Assembly (NCBI GenBank): GCA_944338165.1
Contig: CALVLN010000004.1
Span: 1 to 64,000, forward strand
DNA from: an uncultured Clostridia bacterium
GTDB taxonomy: Bacteria > Bacillota > Clostridia > Christensenellales > Borkfalkiaceae
Reading direction: 5' to 3'
DNA: 64,000 nt
The first letter of the stretch is position 1, and every line of letters begins with the position of its first letter. The notes under the pieces are model-generated. The model had not been told where the DNA came from, made no database searches, and saw only the letters and a program-made list of their open reading frames with translations. The translations under genes and the position numbers were made by a program. Shown piece by piece: positions 7,470 through 17,500 of this stretch.

Positions 7470-8999
7470 TCAACTCAGCATCTGCTTGATCTTCTGCTTG
7501 TCGGGCTTCCCGGAAGTGGTGAGCGGCAGCGAGGAGACGATCTTCACCCGGACGGGAAGTTCCAGGCGGGTGAGAACGCCCTCCATCTCATGCAGAAGCT
7601 CCGCTTCCGTGCGGGCAAAACCCGTCTTGAGGACGACCATGGCGGCGGGCGCTTCCGTGCTCCGCTCGTCCTTTACGCTGACGACGCTTGCCGTATAGAC
7701 GCAGGGAAGGCTCATGATCTTCTTTTCCACGCCGACGGTGGAAATGTTGTTGCCGCTGCGGATGATGATATCCTTCTTTCTGCCGCTGATGTACAGCGTG
7801 CCGTCCGCATCGAAATACCCCAGATCGCCCGTATGCAGATACCCCTCCGCGTCGATGGCCTCGCGGGTGGCTTCTTCGTCGCCGTAATAGCCGAGCATGA
7901 GCGTCATGCCGCGCACGCAGATCTCCCCTTCCTGCCCGCAGCCGAGGCGTCTGCCGTCCTCGTCGATGACGACGGCTTCCGTCATGGGGTAAAGTTTGCC
8001 GACTCCTGCGGCGCGTTCTTCGACGGGCGCATAGAAGTTGGAAGTGCTGATACCGACGCATTCGCTCATGCCGTAGCCGGGCATGAGGCGCAGGCCGAGC
8101 TCGCCCTCGATAAAGCGCATCTGATCGGCAGTGAACGGGCCGCCCGCCATCAGCCCAAGGCGCAGGGAAGAAAGATCGTACTTGTGATTGCGCCCGTCCT
8201 TCAGAAGCTCCAGGAAGAACGTCGGCACGGAATAGATCACGGAGATCCTGCGTTCCTGGATGCAGCCGAGGACGTACTCCACGTCGGTATTCGCGGGGAA
8301 GAAGAGCTCGTGCCCGCAGAAGAGCGAGCAGGACGCGACGGCAAACCCGAACACGTGATTCAAAGGCAGCAGCGCGATGGCGACGTCCGACGCGCCCTGC
8401 CCGAACAGCGGCATGGCGTCAGCGGGGTTCGCCACGCAGTTTTTGTGCGAAAGGAGCACCGCCTTTGACGTCCCCGTGGAACCCGAGGTGAAGATGATCA
8501 TAAACGCATCGTCCGCCTTGACCTGCTCTGCCGCCGCCTCGAACGCCTCGCGCCCTCCCGACGGCTGAGAAAAGTCCATCTCCTCCGTAAAACCGCTGCC
8601 GGAAAACTTCCAGTCCCCGCTCGCGGAGATGCCGCCGTCCGCCTCCTCGTTGGTGAGGGAAAAATCGGGGGTCATTTTGACGCCGGTATCCTTGAGATAG
8701 GTCTTGACGGGGAAATGCGCGTCCGTGAGCACGGCGACGGCGCCGACGGCAGCCGCCGCGACGGCGAACAGCACGGTGTCCGCGCAGCGCGTCGCCCGCA
8801 GTGCCAGAAGGTCCCCCTTCTTCATGCCGCGCGCCGCGAACCGCACGGCAGCGGCTTCGACCCGGCGCAGCGCCTCGCGGAAGGTGATCGCTTCCGTTTC
8901 GCAGGTGAGCCAGTTTTTCTCCGGCGTCTCCCGGGCATGCTCTTTCAGATAGTGATACAGGGTTTTTTCACACTGTTTTTTCTTGATTTCCGTGATCAT
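7470..8999 (-). CDS. AMP-forming acyl/aminoacyl ligase (ANL superfamily, DltA-like position)
   Basis: A 509-residue adenylate-forming enzyme: phosphate loop TSGSTGTSK at 171-179, GYGMSE near 315, YLHTGDLGYFDADG near 393 and a C-terminal lid with catalytic Lys in SGKPDKQK close to the end. It activates a carboxylic acid with ATP and passes it to a thiol, either CoA or a carrier-protein arm. The last gene of a five-gene operon, 24 bases after the MBOAT acyltransferase, so it probably supplies the activated acyl group for that enzyme. The size and the MBOAT neighbour recall DltA, but no DltC is encoded here and the substrate (D-alanine or a fatty/organic acid) cannot be read from sequence. GGGAGGA precedes the ATG. 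Confidence 0.85.
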   Translation of the reverse strand: MITEIKKKQCEKTLYHYLKEHARETPEKNWLTCETEAITFREALRRVEAAAVRFAARGMKKGDLLALRATRCADTVLFAVAAAAVGAVAVLTDAHFPVKTYLKDTGVKMTPDFSLTNEEADGGISASGDWKFSGSGFTEEMDFSQPSGGREAFEAAAEQVKADDAFMIIFTSGSTGTSKAVLLSHKNCVANPADAMPLFGQGASDVAIALLPLNHVFGFAVASCSLFCGHELFFPANTDVEYVLGCIQERRISVIYSVPTFFLELLKDGRNHKYDLSSLRLGLMAGGPFTADQMRFIEGELGLRLMPGYGMSECVGISTSNFYAPVEERAAGVGKLYPMTEAVVIDEDGRRLGCGQEGEICVRGMTLMLGYYGDEEATREAIDAEGYLHTGDLGYFDADGTLYISGRKKDIIIRSGNNISTVGVEKKIMSLPCVYTASVVSVKDERSTEAPAAMVVLKTGFARTEAELLHEMEGVLTRLELPVRVKIVSSLPLTTSGKPDKQKIKQMLS

Positions 9000-9023
9000 A
9001 AAAATCCTCCCTTTGTTTTTTTA

Positions 9024-10514
9024 TCAGAACTGGAAGTAAGCGAACCCGCTCACGTCAGAACCCGTGATCAGCGCGACCCAGCAAAGCGCGATGGTGAGCA
9101 CGCCGAACAGCAGCGCAGCATAGGCCGGCTGCCCCACCGCCGCCTTCCCCTGCGGGGCGGAAAGCGGCTCCGGCGCCGGTTTTTCCAACGTCAGCCTGCA
9201 GATGACCGCCATGCCGACGAAGCTGACGATCAGCTGCAGAAGGTCGGTCATGCTCATGCCGAGGCTCTTCAGCGTCGCGTCAAAATACTCCGCGCCGAAT
9301 CCCCAGGCGGTAAACATCTTTGCATACGCCTGGCCGATCTGCGTGATATCGCTCGAGCGGAACATCACGCTGCACAGCGTGAACAGCAATATGATGACGG
9401 CCTGCCGCAGGAAACGGATCGTCGGGTTTGCAAGGTCGATGCCGCGTTTTGCGCATACCGCGCGGACGGGTTTCCGGAGCAGCGACTCGATGCACACGAA
9501 CACGCCGACCGTGACGCCCCACAGCACGAACGTCCAGTTGGCGCCGTGCCAGAAGCCGCAGAGCGTGAATACGATGAGCGTATTCAGGAGTTTGCGCGCC
9601 ATGCCCTTGCGGTTGCCGCCCAAGGGGATGTAGACGTACTCCGTGAACCATACGTTCAGCGTGATGTGCCAGCGGCGGAAAAACTCCGTAAAGCTCGTGC
9701 TTGAAAGCGGCCGTATAAAGTTTTGGGTGAGCTTGACCCCCATGAGCCGCGCGGAGCCGAGCGCGATCTCGGAATACCCCGCAAAATCGTTGTAGATCTG
9801 GATGAGGAATAGGAACGCCGCGGCAAAGACGGCAAGCGAATTGGCCGCGGAAAGATCCGCAAAGACCTTGTCCACGAAGATGCCGCAGAAATCCGCCACG
9901 ACGACCTTGCGGAAGAACCCGGAGATCAGCCACTTGATCCCTTCCGTAAAATCTTCATAGCTGAATTTATGCTCCTCGCGCAGCTGCGGCAGAAGCGCGC
10001 CGGGGCGCTCGATCGGCCCCGCCACGAGCTGCGGGAAATAGACGACGTACAGCGCAAAATAACCGAAATGCGGTTCCGGCTCGAAATCCCCGCGGTAGAC
10101 GTCCACGACGTAGGAGAGCGTCTGGAACGTGTAGAAACTGATGCCGACCGGCAAGATGACGTTGAGCACGATGCTGTCCTGTTCCGCGTTGAACAGCCGT
10201 ATGACGCCCACCGCCGTCTCCAACAGGAAGTTGATGTACTTGAAGAAAACGAGGATGCCGAGGCAGATCACCAGCGTGACGATAAGGAGCGCCTTCCGCA
10301 CCTTCCGGCTCTGCGTCTTCTTCATCAGGTTGGACGCGACGTACGCCGTGACCGTGGTCGTCATGATGAGGATGATGAGCCACGCGTTCCAGCTCATGTA
10401 GAAGTAATAGGATACGATGAGCAGCATGATCCAGCGGAATCTGTGCGGGAGCAGCCAGTACATCCCGACGACGACGGGAAGGTAGATGAGGAATTGCCAC
10501 GAATTGAAGTTCAT
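9024..10514 (-). CDS. MBOAT-family membrane O-acyltransferase (AlgI/DltB-like)
   Basis: A 496-residue multi-pass protein with some 10-12 membrane segments. Features of the family: LPVGISFYTFQTLSYVVDVY at 121-140, RWHITLN with His283, and the invariant catalytic His323 in GFWHGANWT. AlgI acetylates alginate, PatA/OatA-like systems acetylate peptidoglycan, and DltB moves D-alanine across the membrane to teichoic acid; this protein should move an activated acyl group from the cytoplasm to an extracellular glycan, with the SGNH proteins of the same operon as outside partners. The start overlaps the end of the small membrane protein gene by 4 bases (ATGA), with AGGAGGGAC upstream, so the two are translationally coupled. 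Confidence 0.93.
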   Translation of the reverse strand: MNFNSWQFLIYLPVVVGMYWLLPHRFRWIMLLIVSYYFYMSWNAWLIILIMTTTVTAYVASNLMKKTQSRKVRKALLIVTLVICLGILVFFKYINFLLETAVGVIRLFNAEQDSIVLNVILPVGISFYTFQTLSYVVDVYRGDFEPEPHFGYFALYVVYFPQLVAGPIERPGALLPQLREEHKFSYEDFTEGIKWLISGFFRKVVVADFCGIFVDKVFADLSAANSLAVFAAAFLFLIQIYNDFAGYSEIALGSARLMGVKLTQNFIRPLSSTSFTEFFRRWHITLNVWFTEYVYIPLGGNRKGMARKLLNTLIVFTLCGFWHGANWTFVLWGVTVGVFVCIESLLRKPVRAVCAKRGIDLANPTIRFLRQAVIILLFTLCSVMFRSSDITQIGQAYAKMFTAWGFGAEYFDATLKSLGMSMTDLLQLIVSFVGMAVICRLTLEKPAPEPLSAPQGKAAVGQPAYAALLFGVLTIALCWVALITGSDVSGFAYFQF

Positions 10515-10756
10515 TTCCCGTCCCTCCTGCGGATGTACGTGACTGCGCTGATCAGAAAGAAGATCATGGACACGGTGCCCACTTCACCGAGCGTCGCGCC
10601 GAGCAGCGCCGCATAGCTCGCCGCCGCGATGAAGATCAGCATGGACGCGGCAAGCACCAGCCAGTGCATCTTTTTGAAAAAGCACGTGACCATGAGCGCC
10701 AGCGCAAGGATGAAGCCCATAAAGATCACGGGCGTTGTAAAGATCACGCTTTCCAT
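10511..10756 (-). CDS. Small three-helix membrane protein of the acylation operon
   Basis: An 81-residue protein with three hydrophobic segments (about 5-25, 31-53, 58-74) and a basic tail IRRRDGK. It lies where a dlt operon has its carrier-protein gene, but it has no DSL phosphopantetheine motif and cannot be an acyl carrier. No family recognised. Its 4-base overlaps with the MBOAT gene, and a 3-base gap after the SGNH gene, suggest it is a stoichiometric partner, perhaps a small subunit of the acyltransferase (compare the small membrane proteins DltX or DltE-like proteins of dlt operons, a positional analogy only). Confidence 0.75.
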   Translation of the reverse strand: MESVIFTTPVIFMGFILALALMVTCFFKKMHWLVLAASMLIFIAAASYAALLGATLGEVGTVSMIFFLISAVTYIRRRDGK

Positions 10757-10759
10757 CGC

Positions 10760-12235
10760 TCAACTCTCATATCCGACCAGGTATTCTTTGTATGCGCCCC
10801 AGTTGTAGTGCGTGGCAAACAGCTCGACCGCGTCGGCGGGCACGCAGATGCGGAAGCCATCCGTCCCCGCGAAGAGGTCCTGCCCCACGCCGCACGGGAT
10901 CTCGTGCCTGAGCCGTATCTCCTGCAAGCGGGTACAGCCGGAAAAACTGCCGTCGAAGATCATCATGATGCTGCCCGGGATCACGACGCTTGCAAGGCGG
11001 GTATGCCCTTGGAAGACGTCCGCTTCGAACAGCGTCACCCGGCGCCCCTCGTACGAGGAGGGAACGATCAGGCTGTTCTTCTCCCGCCCCGCTTCCGTGA
11101 GCCCGGTGATGACCGCAACTTCCGTCCCCTGCGCTTCATCCGCCACGATCTCGTACGTGAAGCAGGCGGCGTCGGTATCGTCGCCCTCTTCCACCTCGCC
11201 GCCCGAGGGGATCTGCGGCTTTTCGGGGACCTCGATCTGCGTTTCCGTATCGATCATCAGCTGCGTCTTGAGGTCCTCCACCAGCTGCCGCGTGTAGACG
11301 TACATCCCGCTCGAATTCATGTGAAGGTTGGAATCGTAAAACCACTCGTAATCCATCACGTAGTCGGACGGATGCCCCATGATCTCCATTTCAAAGAGCC
11401 CGCCCAGCGCATCATAAAATGCATTGAGCGTCTCCTGCGTGGTGCCGTCTTCAAGCCCCAGGCGATTGGCAGGCGAAAACCCGTAATAGATCTCCGCGCC
11501 GACGGAACGCACGTAGGACGCGTATTCGTTCACGTAATCGACGAATCCTTCCCCGAAGATATCCGTCCGGAAGGAAATGAGCGAATTGGCGTCGTAGCCG
11601 AACGGCATGGTATTGTACGGGCGATCGTAAGTCATATAGCCGACCTCGTTCCCCTCGCCGTCGTCGAAGGACGACTGCATGTACACGCCGTCCGTCTCCG
11701 GTTTGGTGCCGTCCGCCGTATAGGAAAACTTGCTCTGTGCATAGTCGACGAAGGCCTTTGCCATCGCCTCTTTGTCCTCGCCGGGCATGTAATCGAGCAG
11801 AGAATAGTCCGCATCGGCGGCAAACCACATCTCGCTGGCGGAAAATTCCAGCGAGAGGCTGGGCGCATACTGTTCGGGCGCAAACACGACGATATCGCCC
11901 TCGCGGATGCCCGCCTTGGAGAGGTTGATCATGGCCTTGGTGCCGATCGCGCCGTACAGCCCGAAGACGACGGCCGTGTAGCCGGGGATCTCCGCACGGA
12001 TGAGCTCCGGCAGGATGCCGAACGCCATGGCGCTGTTGCCAACAAATATGATCCGCTTACCCTCCGTGTCTTTGAGGCGGCGGACCATATGCGTGAGCTC
12101 CCCGTAATACGTCTCGTCATACCGCGACGGCGTCAAAAAAACAGAACCGAGGAGAGACAGCGGGATGGCTGCGAAAAAGATCACAGCCAAAGCCACGCCC
12201 AAGACGATCCTGATGATTTTACTGCTTTTTTTCAT
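10760..12235 (-). CDS. Membrane-anchored SGNH-like protein with C-terminal leucine-rich repeats
   Basis: A 491-residue extracellular protein anchored by an N-terminal membrane helix (about 7-32). An SGNH/DltD-like domain follows: IIFVGNSAMAFG at 62-73 supplies the block I Ser68, and YDSNLHMNSSG at 300-310 supplies a D-x-x-x-H pair (Asp301, His305) expected in block V. From about 385 to 475 there is a BspA-type leucine-rich repeat (LRR_5) region with the pattern VFQGHTRLASVVIPGS and FSGCTRLQEIRL. SGNH proteins next to MBOAT genes are the outside half of acyl transfer systems. I see no published family with this exact fusion. The catalytic triad is inferred by motif position. Confidence 0.75.
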   Translation of the reverse strand: MKKSSKIIRIVLGVALAVIFFAAIPLSLLGSVFLTPSRYDETYYGELTHMVRRLKDTEGKRIIFVGNSAMAFGILPELIRAEIPGYTAVVFGLYGAIGTKAMINLSKAGIREGDIVVFAPEQYAPSLSLEFSASEMWFAADADYSLLDYMPGEDKEAMAKAFVDYAQSKFSYTADGTKPETDGVYMQSSFDDGEGNEVGYMTYDRPYNTMPFGYDANSLISFRTDIFGEGFVDYVNEYASYVRSVGAEIYYGFSPANRLGLEDGTTQETLNAFYDALGGLFEMEIMGHPSDYVMDYEWFYDSNLHMNSSGMYVYTRQLVEDLKTQLMIDTETQIEVPEKPQIPSGGEVEEGDDTDAACFTYEIVADEAQGTEVAVITGLTEAGREKNSLIVPSSYEGRRVTLFEADVFQGHTRLASVVIPGSIMMIFDGSFSGCTRLQEIRLRHEIPCGVGQDLFAGTDGFRICVPADAVELFATHYNWGAYKEYLVGYES

Positions 12236-12289
12236 ACCCTACTCTCTGCCGCATGTTTTTGCGCGGACCGCCGGCGTTCGCGGCCGCCC

Positions 12290-14143
12290 TCATTCGCCCA
12301 GATGCTCTTTCAGCCGTTTCAGAAGCAGCGCCGTGTGTTCTTCCGCCGCTTCGGACCCCAGGTGATAATCGGAATTATAGAACCTGCCGCCGCGGTACAG
12401 GCAGTCGTTGATGCCGACCAGAACGGTATATTCGCTGAACGCCCGCTCGTTATATGTATCGAACGTTCGCGCAAGCGTCCGGCATTGCTCCAGCTTCTGC
12501 CCTTCGTCGCCGCCGCCCCCGTACAATTCGTAGGCGAGCCCGTCGACGTTGAGCGCCGCGTTGGAAAGGAATACCCGCACGCCCTTTTCCTCGAATGCGC
12601 GGTAGACGGATTTGCGCCGCGCGACGGCCTCTCCGGATAAAAATTTCGTCTCGATCATCGCCTCATGCGTGAACGGCGTATCCGTGCCGCGCTCCGGCTT
12701 GTATGTGGTAAATTCGCCCGTCTCCTGATCCACATACCCCCAGTTCCCCAGATCGTCGATCTCCTGAACGTAATCGGCGTACGATTTGTCCGCCCGCATC
12801 GCCCGCGTGAGATTGAACGACGTGAAGGAATCGAACAGATTGTCCACCCCGCGGATGTCGATGTCGGAAACGAGATCGAAGTTGCTCTCGAGCCCGTGCC
12901 AGATGCGCACGTCGGAGATCGACGTTTCCCCCATCATCTGCGCGATGCCCACCTCGGGGATGTGGACGAGGATATCCCCTTCGCGCATATACGGCTCGAT
13001 CATCTCGAACTGCATGTACGCGTTGAAATGCGCGTTGATCGCCATGTTGATGACGACGTACCCCATGTCTGCAAGATCGTCCGTCATCTGCCTGGTATCG
13101 ACGCTGAAAAACGACCCCGACCCGCCGAACACGACGATCTTTTTCGCCTCCTCGTGTTCGATGAGGATGTCGTATTTGTCCGCAAGGTTGGAATGCCTGT
13201 CAAAATCCGTCCATTTCGGCGTTTCCACCGCATTGATGTGCAGCGTCGAAAAATCGGGACAATCGAGGAAACTTTCGTCCGAAATGCTCTCGACGTTGTC
13301 AAAGAGATACAGTTCTTTCAGCGCGCAGTTGCGGAAGGCCTCGTGCTTGACGGCGAGCTCCGTATTCGGCAGGATCACCGTCTCTGCCGAACAATCCTCG
13401 AAGCAGCCGGTGTTGATCCGGGTCACGGGGATCCCCTCGATCCTTGCGGGGATGCAGACCGTGACGGCGTCGCCGTGATACCCGGTCAGCCGCATGCCGG
13501 AGCCGTCATTTTCCGGTTCGTACGTGAAATCGGAAGCGTCCGACCAGGGCGCCCATTCCGCAAACAGCATGGAGGTCCCCCCTTCGTTCACGCTGATGCG
13601 TCCGCCCAGCCCGACGTGCTCCCCGCTGCCGTCCGCCGCGGTATTCCAGCCGATGAGCGTATATCCCTCGCGGGAAAGATCCCGCCCGATGTCCGTATTC
13701 TGACGGATATGATGGGAAAGATCGTACGGCACGAGGACGAAATCCTCCTCCGTGCGCTGAAAATCGCCGCCGTTGGCGTCGTACACGATCGTTCCCGAAG
13801 ATTCAACAAATTCAAGCCGCACCCGCTGCGAGCGCAGCACGCGGGGAAGTATGACCCGCGTCTGGGTCTCTTCGTAAAAGATGCCGCTGCCCGCGTAGTC
13901 CGTCTCGCTGAGAAACAGGCCGTCGTCAGGCTCTATCGCGACCGTAAGGTCTTCTCCCTTCTTCACGAAAAAGGTATTGCCGCCCTGCACCCCGCCCTTG
14001 ACGCGGTAAAGCCCGTTATCGACGAACGTCACCTTTACGGTGTCGCTCGGCTGATACGCGGGCTGCTGCGGCCCCGAGCAGGCGGAACAGGCGACCAGCG
14101 CCGCCGCCGAAAGGATGTAGGCGATTGTACGTACGGCTTTCAA
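12290..14143 (-). CDS. Lipoprotein: InlB-type repeat, leucine-rich repeats, SGNH-like domain
   Basis: Likely 617 residues, starting from a TTG at 14143 that has AAGGGGGAG 4 bases upstream. This start gives a clean lipoprotein signal (MKAVRTIAYILSAAALVAC, lipidated Cys19), while ATG starts further upstream would precede the ribosome binding site. Domains: a beta-rich N-terminus, an InlB/Listeria-Bacteroides repeat (114-198, with YDANGGDF and GYTLIGWNT), BspA-type LRR (217-306) and an SGNH-like domain (335-617) with IVVFGGSGSFFSV at 336-348 and NSDYHLGSEA at 590-599 (Asp592, His594). The SGNH part is distantly like that of the next gene, but the repeats are on the opposite side. First gene of the acylation operon, transcribed from 14293-14321. 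Confidence 0.75.
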   Translation of the reverse strand: MKAVRTIAYILSAAALVACSACSGPQQPAYQPSDTVKVTFVDNGLYRVKGGVQGGNTFFVKKGEDLTVAIEPDDGLFLSETDYAGSGIFYEETQTRVILPRVLRSQRVRLEFVESSGTIVYDANGGDFQRTEEDFVLVPYDLSHHIRQNTDIGRDLSREGYTLIGWNTAADGSGEHVGLGGRISVNEGGTSMLFAEWAPWSDASDFTYEPENDGSGMRLTGYHGDAVTVCIPARIEGIPVTRINTGCFEDCSAETVILPNTELAVKHEAFRNCALKELYLFDNVESISDESFLDCPDFSTLHINAVETPKWTDFDRHSNLADKYDILIEHEEAKKIVVFGGSGSFFSVDTRQMTDDLADMGYVVINMAINAHFNAYMQFEMIEPYMREGDILVHIPEVGIAQMMGETSISDVRIWHGLESNFDLVSDIDIRGVDNLFDSFTSFNLTRAMRADKSYADYVQEIDDLGNWGYVDQETGEFTTYKPERGTDTPFTHEAMIETKFLSGEAVARRKSVYRAFEEKGVRVFLSNAALNVDGLAYELYGGGGDEGQKLEQCRTLARTFDTYNERAFSEYTVLVGINDCLYRGGRFYNSDYHLGSEAAEEHTALLLKRLKEHLGE

Positions 14144-14292
14144 AGTACTCCCCCTTCGTGTGTAAAGTCTGCATGAAACAAGATTGCCGAGCCCCTCGAT
14201 CGGGGCATGTCTGCGCGGCAGCGCATATGCGGGAGCCTGCGCACGGGCGTCCCTTCGGGCCGCGGACAGATCTTCCGCGCCCGCCAACTATG

Positions 14293-14321
14293 ATTATATG
14301 CCTCCCCGCCGCATTTGTCAA
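14293..14321 (-). promoter_or_regulatory. Promoter of the acylation operon
   Basis: Minus strand TTGACA (14321-14316), exactly 17 bases, TATAAT (14298-14293): a consensus promoter. The leader to the TTG at 14143 is about 143 bases and GC-rich; I recognise no riboswitch in it. Confidence 0.85.
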
Positions 14322-14372
14322 TGGGCAATTTTCGCCTGCCCGCGCGTCCGCACCCCGGAAAAGGAAGAAACA

Positions 14373-14410
14373 AAGCAAAAGTTACCCCTTGCCGTTGATG
14401 CGGCAAGGGG
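14373..14410 (-). terminator. Terminator of the membrane GH3 gene
   Basis: CCCCTTGCCG (14385-14394) pairs with CGGCAAGGGG (14401-14410) around 6 bases; the minus strand continues TAACTTTTGCTTTG. It lies about 100 bases after the GH3 stop. Together with the promoter at 14293-14321 it accounts for the 14144-14513 gap, where I see no gene. Confidence 0.7.
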
Positions 14411-14513
14411 ACCTTTGCATGGCCGCGGCGTTTCACGGTTCACGTGCCGCGCCGCGGCGGTTTGCTGCATGTTGCCGCCCCGTCCGCCGGATATGCCGAC
14501 GGACGCGTGCGGA

Positions 14514-17500
14514 TCAATTCATCTGCCTGAGCGACTTACGGATGGAGAAGAAGCCCCAGAAGCCGAGCGCGAGGACCGCGACCACGTCGACCACGATCAG
14601 AGCGGCGATCCACCACTCGAGGCTGTAGCCGACGATATCCACGTTCATGGAGTTGCTGTTGGCGACCGTATAGAGGATGTTCTTGGCCGACTGGCGCAGG
14701 ATGTACACGTCCTCGATGCTGGTGTCGTCCACGTCGTTCCAATAAAGCTCGGGAAGCGAAACGAGGATGAGGTCGTTGCCTGCATAGACCATCTGACGGG
14801 AATTCATGTAGGTCTCCGTCTTATAGTCGCAGATGGCGAGCCCCACAAAGCCCCATTCGTCGCGCAGGATCTGCGTCATCAGGCGGTAGTCGCCGCCCGT
14901 CCAGCGGGTGCCGATGCGGTTGAAGGAGCTCATGATGCCCTTGCTGCCCACGTACTCGGTGATGCCGTCCTCAACGGCTGCCTGGCAAGGCGTATCGTCG
15001 CCCTTGACCGCGATCTCAAACGGTTTGAGATAGAGTTCGCGCAGCGCCTGCTCGGTGACGTACGTCGCGATGCCGGAACGGTCGGTCTCCTGGTCGTTGA
15101 CGGCGAAGTGCTTGAGGTCGGTGTAGACGCCCTTGGACGCCGCGCCGTTGATGACCTGCACCGCCATCTTGCCGGAGAAGACGGGGTCTTCCGAATAGTA
15201 CTCGAAGTTACGGCCGGAGAACGGGCTTCTGTGCAGGTTGACGGCGGGCGCGTACCAGCCGGAGTACGGCAGGTTGTTGCCCGTGGTGGAACCCCAGACG
15301 CCGTTGTCGCCGACGATGCGTCCCATCTGGTAAGCAAGGTCCTTGTTCCAGGTCGCCGCGATGAGCACTTCGGAGGAGAACGTCGTGTTCCCGGTGAAGA
15401 AGTTGTTCATGAAGTTGACGAAGCCGATGGGGCCGTCCGAGTCGTTGGTGAGGTTCTTGCCGATCTTCTCGATGGCGGCCGTCTTGAACGCGCCGTCGTT
15501 GATGAGCGTGGTCATTTCTTCAACGGTGAGGCGGCGCATGAGCGCTTCCCAATCCTCATCGTTATAGGAGACCTTGCCGTTCTCGTCGAGGAGATCGCGG
15601 AGCGTGAGCTCTCCTTCCCGGTTGAGGACGTGTGCGATGACGTCCTCGTCCGAAACGGAAGAAGGATCGGCGGGATTGATCTCCGCGCGCACGCTGTCCG
15701 CCCAGGCCTTCGCGTCGGCGGCGACGTCGGTGTTGTTGTGCGTCTGGTCCGCGATGGCTTCCTTTTCGCCCTCGAGGTACGCGCGCTGTTCAACGGAGTC
15801 TGCCTCGGGGAAGGTGCCCTCGAAATCGGTGCGGCTCATGCCCTTGCGGATGACGCTCTCGCCCTTCGTATCGTCGAGATAGACGTTCTGCAGGCGGTAA
15901 TCGCTGTCGTCAAGCTGATCCTCGTTGCCGCTGTAACGGTTTGCGACCGTGTTCCCGGTCACGGGGTCCGTTTCAAAGCGGATGTTCGAGGAGAGCGAGA
16001 CGGTCGCCGTCGCGTACACGTTGGCGGGATCGTCGACGTGCGAATTCCTGGCGGCGTAGAAGATATAGTCGCCCGGATCGAGCTCGTAGCCCTTGAACTC
16101 GTTGCTGTTCGCATCGTTGTAGTCATAGGACGCGAGGTCGTACGCATCGACGGTGAAAGTCACCGTATCCTTGCCGCCGTTCGCCTCCAGAAGATCGGTC
16201 TTGGCGAAGTCGACGAGCTGCACGCGCGACTTTTCGATGCCGCCCGCGGTGTAGGGAAGCGTGACGTAAAGCTGCACCACGTCCTTGCCCGCGATGTCGC
16301 TGATGTTTTCCACGTTCACCGTCACGGTGAGCTTGGAATCCGTCGCATCCAGGCTGCCGGAGATCTGCATGTCCTGCTTGAAGGTGGAGTAGGAAAGCCC
16401 GTACCCGAACGGATAGCGCACGTTCTGCGCGTACCAGTTGGGGTTGACCGCACTCTCTTCATAGGCGCGCGTCTCGTAATAACGGTAGCCGATGTAGATG
16501 CCCTCTTCGTAAGCGACGTAATATTCCGTGGAATCGTCGCCGTTTTCGGTGAACGCCGTGCCCTTCACGCCGCCGTTGACCTGCGTGTTGTCGCCGAAGT
16601 TCTGCCAGGTGGGATCGAGCGTGAAGTCCTTGGCATAGATGTCCGTCGTCTTGCCCGAAGGGTTGGTGTTGCCGTTCAGGAAATCGCCGATGGCATTGAT
16701 GCCGGAGACGCCCGTGCCGCCGATCCACATCACCGCGTCGATACGGGGATCGTCGGGCTGGTTGTTGAACTGGTCGATGAAGTCGCACTGGAAGCTCGTC
16801 AGCGTGTTGAGGATGACGATGACCTTGTCAAAACGGTCGGTGACCATCTTGAGCATGTCCTCCTCGTTCTTGTCGAGCTGCAGGTAATGCCTGCCCTCGA
16901 CGCCGCCGTTTTCAAGATCCTGTGCCCTGGGAAGGTCGAAGCTCTCGCCGCCGATGCGGGAGATGACCACGAGCGCCGCGTCGTCGTATTCCCGGAAGGA
17001 AGAGACGATATCGCTCGTATAGCGGTCGATGGGCGTCTCGCCGATGGGAAGCGTGGGAGCCGTGTCCGCGCCGGTGGTCAGCGTGGGGTTCTCCCCTCTG
17101 CCTTCGCCGGACGCGCTGCCTTCGTAGAAGCTCTGGAGCGTGGGGTTGACGTCGTACCCGCCGTCGGCAAGCGCCTCATACAGCGTGGTCGCCGTCTCGC
17201 CCGAGCCGCCGCCCGAGCCCGAACCGCCGTAAACGAGGTTTGCGGAGTTCTTGCCGAAGACGGAGATCTTCGGGCGTTCGGTCGCCGTGTCCGCCTCCGA
17301 TTCGGGGGTGCGGATGGGCAGGCCGTTGCCGTCGTTCATGAGCAGGATAAAGCCTTCGCTGGCGATCTCGACGTTGAGCGTATCGCCCGCTTCCTTGGAT
17401 TCCTGCTTGCTCGTGTAGTCGGAGGTATAGATCTGCTCTACGCCCTCGCGCATGATGGGGCCGGGGCCGCCGAGCACCGTGCCGATGATCGAGCGGAGCG

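Noticed and set aside
10511..10756. The small protein of the acylation operon as DltC carrier
   Set aside because: It has three membrane helices and no DSL serine, so it cannot bear a phosphopantetheine arm.
12290..14287. ATG start at 14287 for the SGNH lipoprotein
   Set aside because: It would lie at or before the predicted transcript start (about 14286) and would bury the lipoprotein signal. The TTG at 14143 has a ribosome binding site and gives a proper signal sequence.
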